Source: Bacteroidaceae bacterium
GTDB taxonomy: Bacteria; Bacteroidota; Bacteroidia; Bacteroidales; Bacteroidaceae
NCBI GenBank assembly: GCA_017520935.1
Contig: JAFXEF010000053.1
Location: forward strand, 102,217-166,216
Length of the DNA stretch: 64,000 bases
Direction of reading: 5' to 3'
Shown: positions 9,910-17,895 of the stretch, piece by piece
How positions within the stretch are numbered: position 1 is the stretch's first letter
Layout of the letters: the number at the start of each line of letters is the position of its first letter
Program-made: the position numbers and the translations under genes
Notes under the pieces: model-generated
Database searches by the model: none
What the model saw: the letters and a program-made list of their open reading frames with translations, nothing else
What the model was told of the DNA's origin: nothing

Positions 9910-9972
9910 AAAAAACCATTCATCACGCATTCAAACCCATTCATCACAGTAAACCCACCATTCGTCTGCAAC
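9910..9972. promoter_or_regulatory. Three 21-bp direct repeats, candidate LytTR operator
   Basis: CCATTCATCAC at 9916-9926 and 9937-9947 and CCATTCGTCTG at 9958-9968 are spaced exactly 21 bp, two turns of B-DNA. The flanking A/C-rich bases are also partly conserved. They lie in the divergent region between the kinase-regulator operon and the starch locus, 42 to 94 bp upstream of the starch promoter -7 box. LytTR regulators are known to bind 9-bp direct repeats at about this spacing. The sequence itself does not match the consensus known from Firmicutes. Confidence 0.6.
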
Positions 9973-10009
9973 AATGCCCCCGAAGGGGGTAGCATACGAA
10001 AAAGATTCC

Positions 10010-10017
10010 TATTTTTG
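10010..10017 (+). promoter_or_regulatory. -7 box of the starch utilisation operon
   Basis: TATTTTTG is an exact TAnnTTTG match, 72 bp before the ATG at 10090. No TTTG is found 18-21 bp further upstream. A promoter lacking its -33 element is what an activator-dependent start would look like. Confidence 0.65.
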
Positions 10018-10089
10018 CATAAACAAAAAGTATTGCCCATAAGGGTATTTACTACAGCGAACAAACTAACAAACGAAAGCGCACATACC

Positions 10090-11394
10090 ATGAGCACAAA
10101 CCGTCTATCATTTTGGCAGCTATGGAATATCAGCCTCGGATTCTTCGGGGTGCAAATAGCCTATTCGCTCCAGAGCGCCAACATCAGCCGTATCTTTGCC
10201 ACCTTGGGAGCCGACCCTCATAACTTGAGTTACTTTTGGATACTTCCTCCCCTGATGGGCATGATTGTACAACCTCTTGTGGGCAAGTATAGCGACCGCA
10301 CATGGTGTCGTTTCGGCCGTCGCATCCCCTACCTTTTCGTAGGTTCTCTTGTGGCTATCCTCGTCATGTGCATGCTCCCCAACGCTGGCAGCTTCGGTTT
10401 TGCCGTTGGTGGTGCCATGGTATTCGGACTCATAGCCCTAATGTTGCTCGACACCTCCATCAACATGGCCATGCAGCCCTTCAAGATGCTCGTGGGTGAC
10501 CTCGTACGCGAGGAGCAAAAGAGTCTGGCCTATTCCATTCAGAGTTTTTTGTGCAACGCAGGTAGCTTAGTGGGTTACATCTTCCCCTTCCTCTTCGCTT
10601 GGATAGGTATTGCCAACACTGCTCCTGAAGGTGAAATTCCCGACACCGTGAAGTATGCCTTCTACATTGGTGCCGCCATCCTTATTCTCTGCGTGCTATT
10701 TACCAGCGTCAAGGTGAAAGAGATGCCGCCGAAGGAGTATGCTGAATTCCATGGCATCGACCTACAAGCTCAAAAAGAGAAGTCGCCAGGAATGCTTACC
10801 CTGCTAAAGAAGGCTCCCAGCGTATTTTGGACAGTGGGTCTCGTGCAGTTCTTCTGCTGGGCTGCATTCATGTATATGTGGACATACACCAATGGTGCTA
10901 TTGCCGACACCGTATGGGGCACCACAGACGTACGCTCTGCCGAATATCAGGATGCAGGTAATTGGGTAGGCATCCTGTTTGCCGTACAGGCCATAGGTTC
11001 GATGTTATGGGCACTCCTTATCCCACGATTCAAGAATGTGAAGACTGCCTATGTCGTAAGCCTTCTATTAGGAGCAGTTGGATTTGCTTCTGTTTATTTC
11101 ATCCACGACCAGCACTTGCTCTTCATTTCCTTCCTGCTCATTGGAGCAGCTTGGGCAGCAATGCTTGCCATCCCCTTCACTTTGCTCACCAATTCGCTTT
11201 CGGGCAATCATATCGGAACATACTTGGGCCTTTTCAATGGCACCATCTGCTTGCCCCAGATAGTTGCTGCTGCATGTGGCGGTATGCTACTCAAGATGGT
11301 AGGAGGGAGCCAAGCCAGCATGTTCATCATTGCAGGTATCTTGCTTGTATGTGGAGCTGCAGCCGTATATTTAGTAAAAGGAAAACGAGTATAA
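10090..11394 (+). CDS. MFS sugar transporter (maltose/maltodextrin type, SLC45-like)
   Basis: 434 residues with about 12 membrane segments. The ATG at 10090 is chosen because the hydrophilic upstream extension from 9904 would cover the promoter. LSFWQLWNISLGFFGVQIAYSLQSANISRIFATLGADP is the typical first helix region of the GPH/SLC45-like disaccharide transporters (quoted in two parts: LSFWQLWNISLGFFGVQ and IAYSLQSANISRIF). The loop KYSDRTWCRFGRRIP holds the MFS motif A-like signature. The protein would carry maltose or short maltodextrins across the inner membrane after SusC import. It is the first gene of the locus, only 18 bp upstream of susC, so its level should follow that of the outer-membrane system. 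Confidence 0.85.
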   Translation: MSTNRLSFWQLWNISLGFFGVQIAYSLQSANISRIFATLGADPHNLSYFWILPPLMGMIVQPLVGKYSDRTWCRFGRRIPYLFVGSLVAILVMCMLPNAGSFGFAVGGAMVFGLIALMLLDTSINMAMQPFKMLVGDLVREEQKSLAYSIQSFLCNAGSLVGYIFPFLFAWIGIANTAPEGEIPDTVKYAFYIGAAILILCVLFTSVKVKEMPPKEYAEFHGIDLQAQKEKSPGMLTLLKKAPSVFWTVGLVQFFCWAAFMYMWTYTNGAIADTVWGTTDVRSAEYQDAGNWVGILFAVQAIGSMLWALLIPRFKNVKTAYVVSLLLGAVGFASVYFIHDQHLLFISFLLIGAAWAAMLAIPFTLLTNSLSGNHIGTYLGLFNGTICLPQIVAAACGGMLLKMVGGSQASMFIIAGILLVCGAAAVYLVKGKRV

Positions 11395-11412
11395 CCAAAC
11401 ATCTATAGTAAT

Positions 11413-14382
11413 ATGAATAAGATTAAAATTGTATTAGCCGGACTGATGCTGTCAGTTCTGATGTCCGCGCAGGTGTTTGCCCAAGGCAAATACAAGGTAC
11501 AAGGCGTAGTCTATGATGAGTTAGGCCCCGCCGTAGGTGTATCCGTAGTGGAAAAGGGTACCACAAACGGTGCCGCCACAGGCCTCGAAGGCGAGTTTGC
11601 ACTTACTGTAGCAGATCCCGATGCCATCATCGAGATTAGCTACATAGGCTACACAACACAAACTTTCAAGGCCTCCGCGCTGCCCAAACGCATCACGCTT
11701 GCCGAAGAAGCAACGAATCTCACCGATGTGGTGGTCATCGGTTATGGTTCACAAAAGAAGAAAGAGGTAACCGGTTCTGTAGCTTCTATCAAATCTGAAG
11801 ATTTCAATGCCGGCATCAAGTCCAGTCCCGTGGGATTGCTGCAAGGGAAAGTAGCTGGTTTGAATATCATCAAGACATCATCAGACCCCACATCTACTGG
11901 CTACAATATTCAGATTCGTGGTTTCTCTACTCTCGACAAAGGTGCGGGTACCTCACCCCTCTTCATCGTTGACGGTGTGCCTGTAAGCAACATCGACAAC
12001 ATATCTCCCAATGAGATAGCCTCAATGGATGTACTCAAAGACGGTTCAGCCGCAGCCATCTATGGAACACGCGGTACCAATGGTGTCATCATTATTACTA
12101 CCAAGCGTGGCGACAGCTTCTCTGACGTAGCTACCACACGTGTAGAATATGATGGTTATGTATCTACCTCCATGCGCAACGGCGATATGGGCATGGCAAC
12201 AGCTGAAGAGTTCCGTGACCTCGGAACACTATCCAACGGAGCCATCAGCCCCGTCATCCAATCCGATCAGAACACCGATTGGGTAGGTGCTCTTTGCCGT
12301 GATGCTGCTTTGGCACACAATCACAATGTGGCTATCGTAGGTTCGTCAAGCAAGTTCAACTACCGTTCATCACTTACTTATAAAGATGCACAGGGTATCG
12401 CTCTCAACTCAAACCGCGAAGAGATTATCGGTAAGCTTGCTGCATCGCAGAAGGCCCTTGATGGTTGGTTGGAGTTGCAGTACGACCTCTCCTACATGCA
12501 CTATCGCAACGACTATTTCTGTGGTGACTTCAAGCAAGCAGCAACAATGAATCCCACATATCCCATCTACGACGCAGCCAATGCCAATGGATTCTTCATG
12601 CCCGAAGGTACTGGACAGTCAAACCCCGTAGAGCAGATGATGCAGAAGGAGTCATACCAAGATGGTAATTACTTCCGTGGTTCAGTAAAGGCTACGATTA
12701 ACGTAAAGCCAGTAAAAGGAATGCTCCGCATCAATGGATTTGCAGCAATCGAGGAAGGTGACAATCGCTCATATTGGTATAACAATACCATTAATACAGA
12801 TCTTGCAGGTTCAGGAAAGGCAGGTCGCAAGAACGACATGAGCTTTAGCAAACTTTTTGAACTCACAGCAGACTATATGCGCACTTATGGCCGCCATAGC
12901 ATCACAACAGTAGCAGGTCTCTCTTACCAAAACTTCCTATACGATGGCAACAATATCGAAAATAAGGGATTCCCTACCGATGATGCCAAATATTATCAGA
13001 TAGGTAATGGTGATGCATCGAAAGACTACTTAACCGTAGGCTCTTACCGTAACTCCAACACACTGGCCGCAGCCTTCTTGCGTGCTAACTACAACTTTGC
13101 CGACAAATACTTAGTATCAGCATCGGTACGTCGCGAGGGGTCTTCACGCTTTGGTGCCAACCATAAGTGGGGATGGTTCCCCGCAGTGAGCTTGGGTTGG
13201 AGAATCAGTGGAGAGGATTTCATGCGCAACCAAGACTGGTGCAACGACTTGAAGCTCCGTGCCGGATTTGGTGTTACAGGAAACAACCTCGGCTCTGACC
13301 TCCGTTCGGTAGCCATGCTTTCTAATGGTGGTACTTTCTGGTACAACGGGCAGTATGTATATACTTATGGTGTAAGCCAGAATGTTAACCCCGACCTCCG
13401 TTGGGAGAAGAAATATGAGTACAACCTCGGTTTCGACTACTCATTCTTCAACAACCGCGTTTATGGTAGCCTCGATGCTTATTATCGCCAGACACGCGAC
13501 CTCTTGTGGGACTACGAGGTACCTACACCTCCCTACCAGTACACCACCCTCTTGGCAAATGCCGGACAAATGGATAGTTATGGTGCTGAGCTCGCAGTAA
13601 GCGTAGTACCTGTTCGTTCAAAGGACTTCACATGGATAACCACTCCTACCATCTCTTACAACAAGAACTACATCACCAAGCTCTCTGACCCCTCTAAGGG
13701 CTTCAACTATAAGGAGACCACCTCAGGCGGCGTTGGCGAGAATGGTATCATGAACACCCAAACCCAGATTCTTACCGAGGGTCATCCTGTAGGTTCATTC
13801 TACGGTTACAAGTTTGCAGGATTCAAGAAAGACGGTACATGGATGTTTGAGACACCTGCCGGTGGCTATAAGGATGGAGGTACCGTATCAGAGGTTGACC
13901 GCCAGATAATAGGTAGTGCACAGCCTTGGTTCACTTATGGTTGGAACAACATGCTGAAGTATAAGAACTTTGACCTTTCATTGTTCTTCCGAGGCGTAGT
14001 GGGCAACAAGATTCTCAACCTCACTCGCTGGGCTTATGGTCCACAGCAGTCACAATCATCCAACGTGTTCATCAAGGATGCAATTGGAAGCAATGTAGTG
14101 TACTCAGACAAGGGTCACTTCTCAGATTATTACCTTGAGGATGGTTCATACATCAAGCTTGACAACATCACCTTGGGCTACAACTACAAACCCGTGAGCA
14201 ACAAATATGTAGAAAATATGAGATTCTATGTTACAGGACAGAATCTGCTTACCCTCACCAAGTACAGCGGACAAGACCCCGAAGTGAACACCACTGGTGT
14301 TTGGGATGCAGGTATCGACTATTGCGACTTCTATCCAACAGTGGCAAACATTCTTATTGGAGTAAACATCAGCCTATATTAA
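11413..14382 (+). CDS. susC: SusC-like TonB-dependent outer-membrane starch oligosaccharide porin
   Basis: 989 residues. A signal peptide (MNKIKIVLAGLMLSVLMSAQVFA) is followed by a carboxypeptidase-regulatory-like domain (YKVQGVVYDELGPAVGVSVVEKG...), the TonB box region TDVVVIGYG near residue 106, a plug domain (GFSTLDKGAGTSPLFIVDGVPVS in part, then SMDVLKDGSAAAIYGTRG) and a 22-strand barrel ending in an aromatic-rich tail (NILIGVNISLY). It imports starch fragments into the periplasm using energy from TonB-ExbBD, with SusD as lid. SusD starts 12 bp downstream, which is the hallmark pair of a Bacteroidetes polysaccharide utilisation locus. Starch specificity is inferred from the GH13/GH97 neighbours. 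Confidence 0.96.
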   Translation: MNKIKIVLAGLMLSVLMSAQVFAQGKYKVQGVVYDELGPAVGVSVVEKGTTNGAATGLEGEFALTVADPDAIIEISYIGYTTQTFKASALPKRITLAEEATNLTDVVVIGYGSQKKKEVTGSVASIKSEDFNAGIKSSPVGLLQGKVAGLNIIKTSSDPTSTGYNIQIRGFSTLDKGAGTSPLFIVDGVPVSNIDNISPNEIASMDVLKDGSAAAIYGTRGTNGVIIITTKRGDSFSDVATTRVEYDGYVSTSMRNGDMGMATAEEFRDLGTLSNGAISPVIQSDQNTDWVGALCRDAALAHNHNVAIVGSSSKFNYRSSLTYKDAQGIALNSNREEIIGKLAASQKALDGWLELQYDLSYMHYRNDYFCGDFKQAATMNPTYPIYDAANANGFFMPEGTGQSNPVEQMMQKESYQDGNYFRGSVKATINVKPVKGMLRINGFAAIEEGDNRSYWYNNTINTDLAGSGKAGRKNDMSFSKLFELTADYMRTYGRHSITTVAGLSYQNFLYDGNNIENKGFPTDDAKYYQIGNGDASKDYLTVGSYRNSNTLAAAFLRANYNFADKYLVSASVRREGSSRFGANHKWGWFPAVSLGWRISGEDFMRNQDWCNDLKLRAGFGVTGNNLGSDLRSVAMLSNGGTFWYNGQYVYTYGVSQNVNPDLRWEKKYEYNLGFDYSFFNNRVYGSLDAYYRQTRDLLWDYEVPTPPYQYTTLLANAGQMDSYGAELAVSVVPVRSKDFTWITTPTISYNKNYITKLSDPSKGFNYKETTSGGVGENGIMNTQTQILTEGHPVGSFYGYKFAGFKKDGTWMFETPAGGYKDGGTVSEVDRQIIGSAQPWFTYGWNNMLKYKNFDLSLFFRGVVGNKILNLTRWAYGPQQSQSSNVFIKDAIGSNVVYSDKGHFSDYYLEDGSYIKLDNITLGYNYKPVSNKYVENMRFYVTGQNLLTLTKYSGQDPEVNTTGVWDAGIDYCDFYPTVANILIGVNISLY

Positions 14383-14394
14383 TCGATTAACATT

Positions 14395-16254
14395 ATGAAA
14401 AAGACAACAATATTTTTCGTTTCCGCACTTTTCTCTCTTGTAGCATTGACCTCCTGTGAGGATTTGCTCGAAGAAAAGAATTATGGTAATCCAACCGTAG
14501 ACTCTATGATGGGTTCTGAGGAGAATGTTGTTCTTCTCGTGGGACAAGCCTATGCCGATATCAAGTGGTTACACGATCATTGGGGATATTGGGGAGTAGC
14601 CTCACTCACCTCTGACGAATGTGTTTGCCCCATCCGCATGCCGGGTGAGCATTGGAAAGACAGCTATTATTGGACGCGCCTCAACAATCACAATTGGAAT
14701 TGGATGGGTGATGCCTTCAAGAATATTTGGAACACGACCATATCGGGAGCTGTGCTTTGTAACAAGCTGTTGGCAACACTGGCCGATGCAGAAGAGTCAA
14801 TGAAGCCCGAAATTTACGCCCAATATGTAGGTGAGCTCGAAGTATTACGCTCATACTATTATTACATGCTTTTCGACTGTTTCGGACGTATCCCCTACCT
14901 TGAAGAGTTCGTTGACAAGACTGAACCACTCATGGAACCCGAACAAGTATGGTCTCACCTGGTAAATTGTCTCGAACGCAATGCACCAAATATGGCAGTG
15001 GTAACCGATGCCAATCGTGCAGCCAACTACGGTCGCGTGACACAAGGTTTCGCATACGCTCTTTTAGCACGTTTGTATCTCAATGCAGAGTCTTTTGGAT
15101 GCACTCCTGACAATGTCAGTTTAGCAGACAACAAAGTGCATAGAAATAACTTTGTAACAATTCAGTCTACCAACGATTTCTACACCAATGCCGTCGCTTG
15201 CTGTGATATGGTCATCAATTCTAATTCATACAGCATTGAAGATGATTGGTTTGCCAATTTCAAAATAGACAATAGTTCATCCAAGGAAAACATCTTTGTC
15301 ATCGTAGAGAATGGCAACGGAGAGTTTGACCATCGTTATATCGGTAGCATGTCAAACAAGTTACGCGTGCCCATACTCACCTTGCACTATTCACATCAAT
15401 CGGTATACAGCATGGTAGAAAAGCCATGGAACGGATTCGCAGCTCGTCCTAAATTCATGGAGCGCTATAGCGAAAAGGATCTCCGTGGTCCTGGTCCAAT
15501 ACCTCCTGCAGCTCCTGAACCTCCAGCTCGCCCCGATAAGATGACTGATGCAGAATTGGCAGAGTACAACAAATTGCTTGAGAAAGAGTATCATGGGCCT
15601 CTCAAAGAATATGCTAAGACTGTACAGGGATATGGAACCCAGAGCGCCAAGCAGTGGGGATGGTTTATCGGCCCCGTATTCGACAAGAACGGTGAGATTA
15701 TTCTTGATGAGAATAAGATTGGCTCTATCTGCCGCATCGAGATTGCTTCTTTGGAGGCAGCCAACTGGTACGACGGTGCACGCTGCACCAAGTATGAGGT
15801 TGACAAAGCTGGCCAATACCAGTATGCCGAGAACGACTTTGTACTGATGCGCTATGCCGATGTACTCTGGATGAAGGAGGAGGCCATTCTTCGTGGTGGA
15901 CAAGGTACCTCAGGCTTCAGTACAACTGATTTTCAGAAAATGCTGAGCCGTACTATGGCTTACGAGAATAACCCGAAAGAGGCCTATGCCAAGGAATATC
16001 CCGGTGTAGTGAGTCTACAACTCGACGACATTCTCGACGAGCGTGGTCGTGAGTTTGCATGGGAATGCGTACGTCGTCGCGACCTTATCCGCTTCGGTAA
16101 GTTTGCCGATAACACCTACGTAGATTACGTGACCGCTAAAGATAAGTATCGCGAGTGGTTCCCCATCCCCTACTCTGTACTGGAAAAATCAAAGATTAAT
16201 GAAGAGACGGGTGAGCGCTATTGGAAACAGAACGAAGGATATCAAGACATCTAA
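14395..16254 (+). CDS. susD: SusD-like starch-binding outer-membrane lipoprotein
   Basis: 619 residues with a lipoprotein signal (LVALTSC, Cys near residue 21) followed by EDLLEE, an acidic stretch that fits surface export. N-terminal helical TPR-like repeats scaffold the fold (VGQAYADIKWLHDHWGYWG; RVTQGFAYALLARLYLNAESF), and the C-terminus ends LDERGREFAWECVRRRDLIRFGKF, the conserved SusD tail. It binds starch helices at the surface and closes the SusC pore. Residues about 365-420 form a Pro/Ala/Lys-rich loop (GPGPIPPAAPEPPARPDK) that is longer than I would expect. The gene is co-directional and closely spaced with susC. Confidence 0.95.
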   Translation: MKKTTIFFVSALFSLVALTSCEDLLEEKNYGNPTVDSMMGSEENVVLLVGQAYADIKWLHDHWGYWGVASLTSDECVCPIRMPGEHWKDSYYWTRLNNHNWNWMGDAFKNIWNTTISGAVLCNKLLATLADAEESMKPEIYAQYVGELEVLRSYYYYMLFDCFGRIPYLEEFVDKTEPLMEPEQVWSHLVNCLERNAPNMAVVTDANRAANYGRVTQGFAYALLARLYLNAESFGCTPDNVSLADNKVHRNNFVTIQSTNDFYTNAVACCDMVINSNSYSIEDDWFANFKIDNSSSKENIFVIVENGNGEFDHRYIGSMSNKLRVPILTLHYSHQSVYSMVEKPWNGFAARPKFMERYSEKDLRGPGPIPPAAPEPPARPDKMTDAELAEYNKLLEKEYHGPLKEYAKTVQGYGTQSAKQWGWFIGPVFDKNGEIILDENKIGSICRIEIASLEAANWYDGARCTKYEVDKAGQYQYAENDFVLMRYADVLWMKEEAILRGGQGTSGFSTTDFQKMLSRTMAYENNPKEAYAKEYPGVVSLQLDDILDERGREFAWECVRRRDLIRFGKFADNTYVDYVTAKDKYREWFPIPYSVLEKSKINEETGERYWKQNEGYQDI

Positions 16255-16312
16255 TCTATATTAATTTAATTGTTAAACTATTCATTTTTTGTTAAACTAA
16301 AAGAAAACTATT

Positions 16313-17725
16313 ATGAAAAAGTTTTTGATGAGTATCGGTGCTGTTGCACTGATGTTTGCCGCAACATCTTGCGAAAAGGAAGAGCCCAAAGTTGACTTTG
16401 AGGACATTGCTCTCGACGGTTTCTACGTGTATGGTGATGCTACTGGCTCTGAGAAAATCACTGCCGAGTTTGGTATGGCAGCTGGTTTGAATGAGGTGAC
16501 AGCCGCAAAGCGTGGCGGTATGTATGAGAAGTACATCGTGCTCGAAGGCGGCAAGGAGTTCTATCTCGTGCTTAACGAGGCAGGCAAGTATACTAACTAT
16601 GGCGCTGCACTTGAGGAGTACAATGTAACTGAGCTTGCTGATAACCCTGGCCTTGCAAAGGTTAAACGTGGAAAATTGGTTATCGGTGACAATGCTCCTG
16701 CTATGAAGGTTGACCAAACAGGTCTCTACCACATCGTTCTTGACCTCAACCTCGAAGGTGACCTGCTGTATCCGCAGATTGTAGTTGCCGATGTACAGTG
16801 GGGTGTTCGCGGTGCCATGAACGGCTGGGGCTTCACAGCATTCGACGCTGTTGAGATAAATGCCGAGACTATGACTTGGAAGATGGAGAATGTTGATATG
16901 CCTGCAAACGGCGAGTTCAAGTTCGCTTACGGCCATGGTTGGAAGATTCAGCTCGATGACGCAGGTAACGTAAAGGCCAACACCAACCTCGGTATGGAGT
17001 CATTGCCAAATGGTGCCAACATCAAGGTTGAGAAGGCTGGTCTCTACACCATCACTCTCACCTACACTCGCAAGGGTGGCGATATCGCTGATGGTTACAC
17101 CTTCACCACAGAGTGCACCAAGGAGTCTACACTTCCTACTGAGCTCTACATGATCGGTCAGGACTTCGGTGGTTGGGATTGGGCTTCTGACGGTATCGTA
17201 GCTCTTACTCCCGTACACAGCCACTCAGGTGCTTTCTGGACCACACGTTACATCACTGCTGCTAACGGCTTCAAGTTTAATTCCAAGAAAGAATGGGGTG
17301 GTGACTTCACAGGTCTTGGAACCGATACAGGTTACACCGTAGCTGATGGCAACTGCTTCGTAGCAGAGGATGGTTTCTATACTATCTACATTGACCTCGC
17401 TAACAATATCGTAGCTATGGAGCCTGCAGCCGTTTACGGTATGGGCGACTGCTTCGGTGGTTGGGACGTAGCCAAGGCTGAAAACAAGTTCGTCGCTGAG
17501 GGCACAACACTCGTATCACCCGCAACTGTAGCTGATGGCAACATTCGTATGTACACTGCAGCTCCTTCAGCAATCACAGGTGTTGACTGGTGGCAAATGG
17601 AGTACAACGTATTCAACGGCGTTATCGAATACCGCGGTGCTGGTGGTGACCAAGCTGCTGTTGCTGCTACTGCAGGTCAGAAGGTAACTCTCGACTTCAA
17701 CGCAGGTACTGGTGTTATTGAGTAA
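16313..17725 (+). CDS. SusE/SusF-like surface starch-binding lipoprotein
   Basis: 470 residues. MKKFLMSIGAVALMFAATSC gives a lipobox with the acylated Cys at about 20. After a short N-terminal Ig-like domain, three starch-binding modules can be seen, each with a Trp-rich WGV/GWG or GGWD motif: RGAMNGWGFTAFDAVEIN (about 165-265), LYMIGQDFGGWDWASDG (about 275-370), and VYGMGDCFGGWDVAKAE (about 373-470). SusE has two and SusF three such domains, so this single gene stands in for the susE-susF pair. It has no catalytic residues and would hold starch at the surface. Terminator-like hairpins follow, so expression of the downstream enzyme genes may be lower. Confidence 0.87.
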   Translation: MKKFLMSIGAVALMFAATSCEKEEPKVDFEDIALDGFYVYGDATGSEKITAEFGMAAGLNEVTAAKRGGMYEKYIVLEGGKEFYLVLNEAGKYTNYGAALEEYNVTELADNPGLAKVKRGKLVIGDNAPAMKVDQTGLYHIVLDLNLEGDLLYPQIVVADVQWGVRGAMNGWGFTAFDAVEINAETMTWKMENVDMPANGEFKFAYGHGWKIQLDDAGNVKANTNLGMESLPNGANIKVEKAGLYTITLTYTRKGGDIADGYTFTTECTKESTLPTELYMIGQDFGGWDWASDGIVALTPVHSHSGAFWTTRYITAANGFKFNSKKEWGGDFTGLGTDTGYTVADGNCFVAEDGFYTIYIDLANNIVAMEPAAVYGMGDCFGGWDVAKAENKFVAEGTTLVSPATVADGNIRMYTAAPSAITGVDWWQMEYNVFNGVIEYRGAGGDQAAVAATAGQKVTLDFNAGTGVIE

Positions 17726-17747
17726 TAAATAACTATCACTATTTATA

Positions 17748-17774
17748 GGGGTGCCCTCAGTGGGTGCCCCTTTT
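17748..17774 (+). terminator. Hairpin after susE-like gene
   Basis: GGGGTGCCC (17748-17756) pairs with GGGTGCCCC (17762-17770) through nine pairs including two G-U wobbles, loop TCAGT, and TTTT follows. It lies inside the operon, so it may act as a partial terminator between binding-protein and enzyme genes. Confidence 0.65.
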
Positions 17775-17776
17775 GG

Positions 17777-17863
17777 CCTAAGGCCTTTGATCGGGCCTTA
17801 GGTCGCTAAGCACGAAAAACAGCCTTGGCTGTTACGATAACGATGACGAAAACGATAACAGCC
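17777..17863 (+). repeat. Two further hairpins and a 6-bp tandem repeat
   Basis: CCTAAGGCC (17777-17785) pairs with GGCCTTAGG (17794-17802). GGCTGTTA (17827-17834) pairs with TAACAGCC (17856-17863) around a loop of hexamers (ACGATA, ACGATG, ACGAAA, ACGATA). Together with the terminator at 17748 this fills the 168-bp gap between the binding protein and the first GH13 gene. Confidence 0.6.
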
Positions 17864-17874
17864 ATCCGGCAGGC

Positions 17875-17895
17875 AACTCATAACTCATAACTCAT
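17875..17895 (+). repeat. Three heptads AACTCAT running into a start codon
   Basis: AACTCAT three times in tandem; the last unit supplies the AT of the ATG at 17894. A CCATCCGG core just upstream (17863-17870) also occurs in the heptad element at 27102. The next gene has a similar leader at 20244. Confidence 0.6.
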
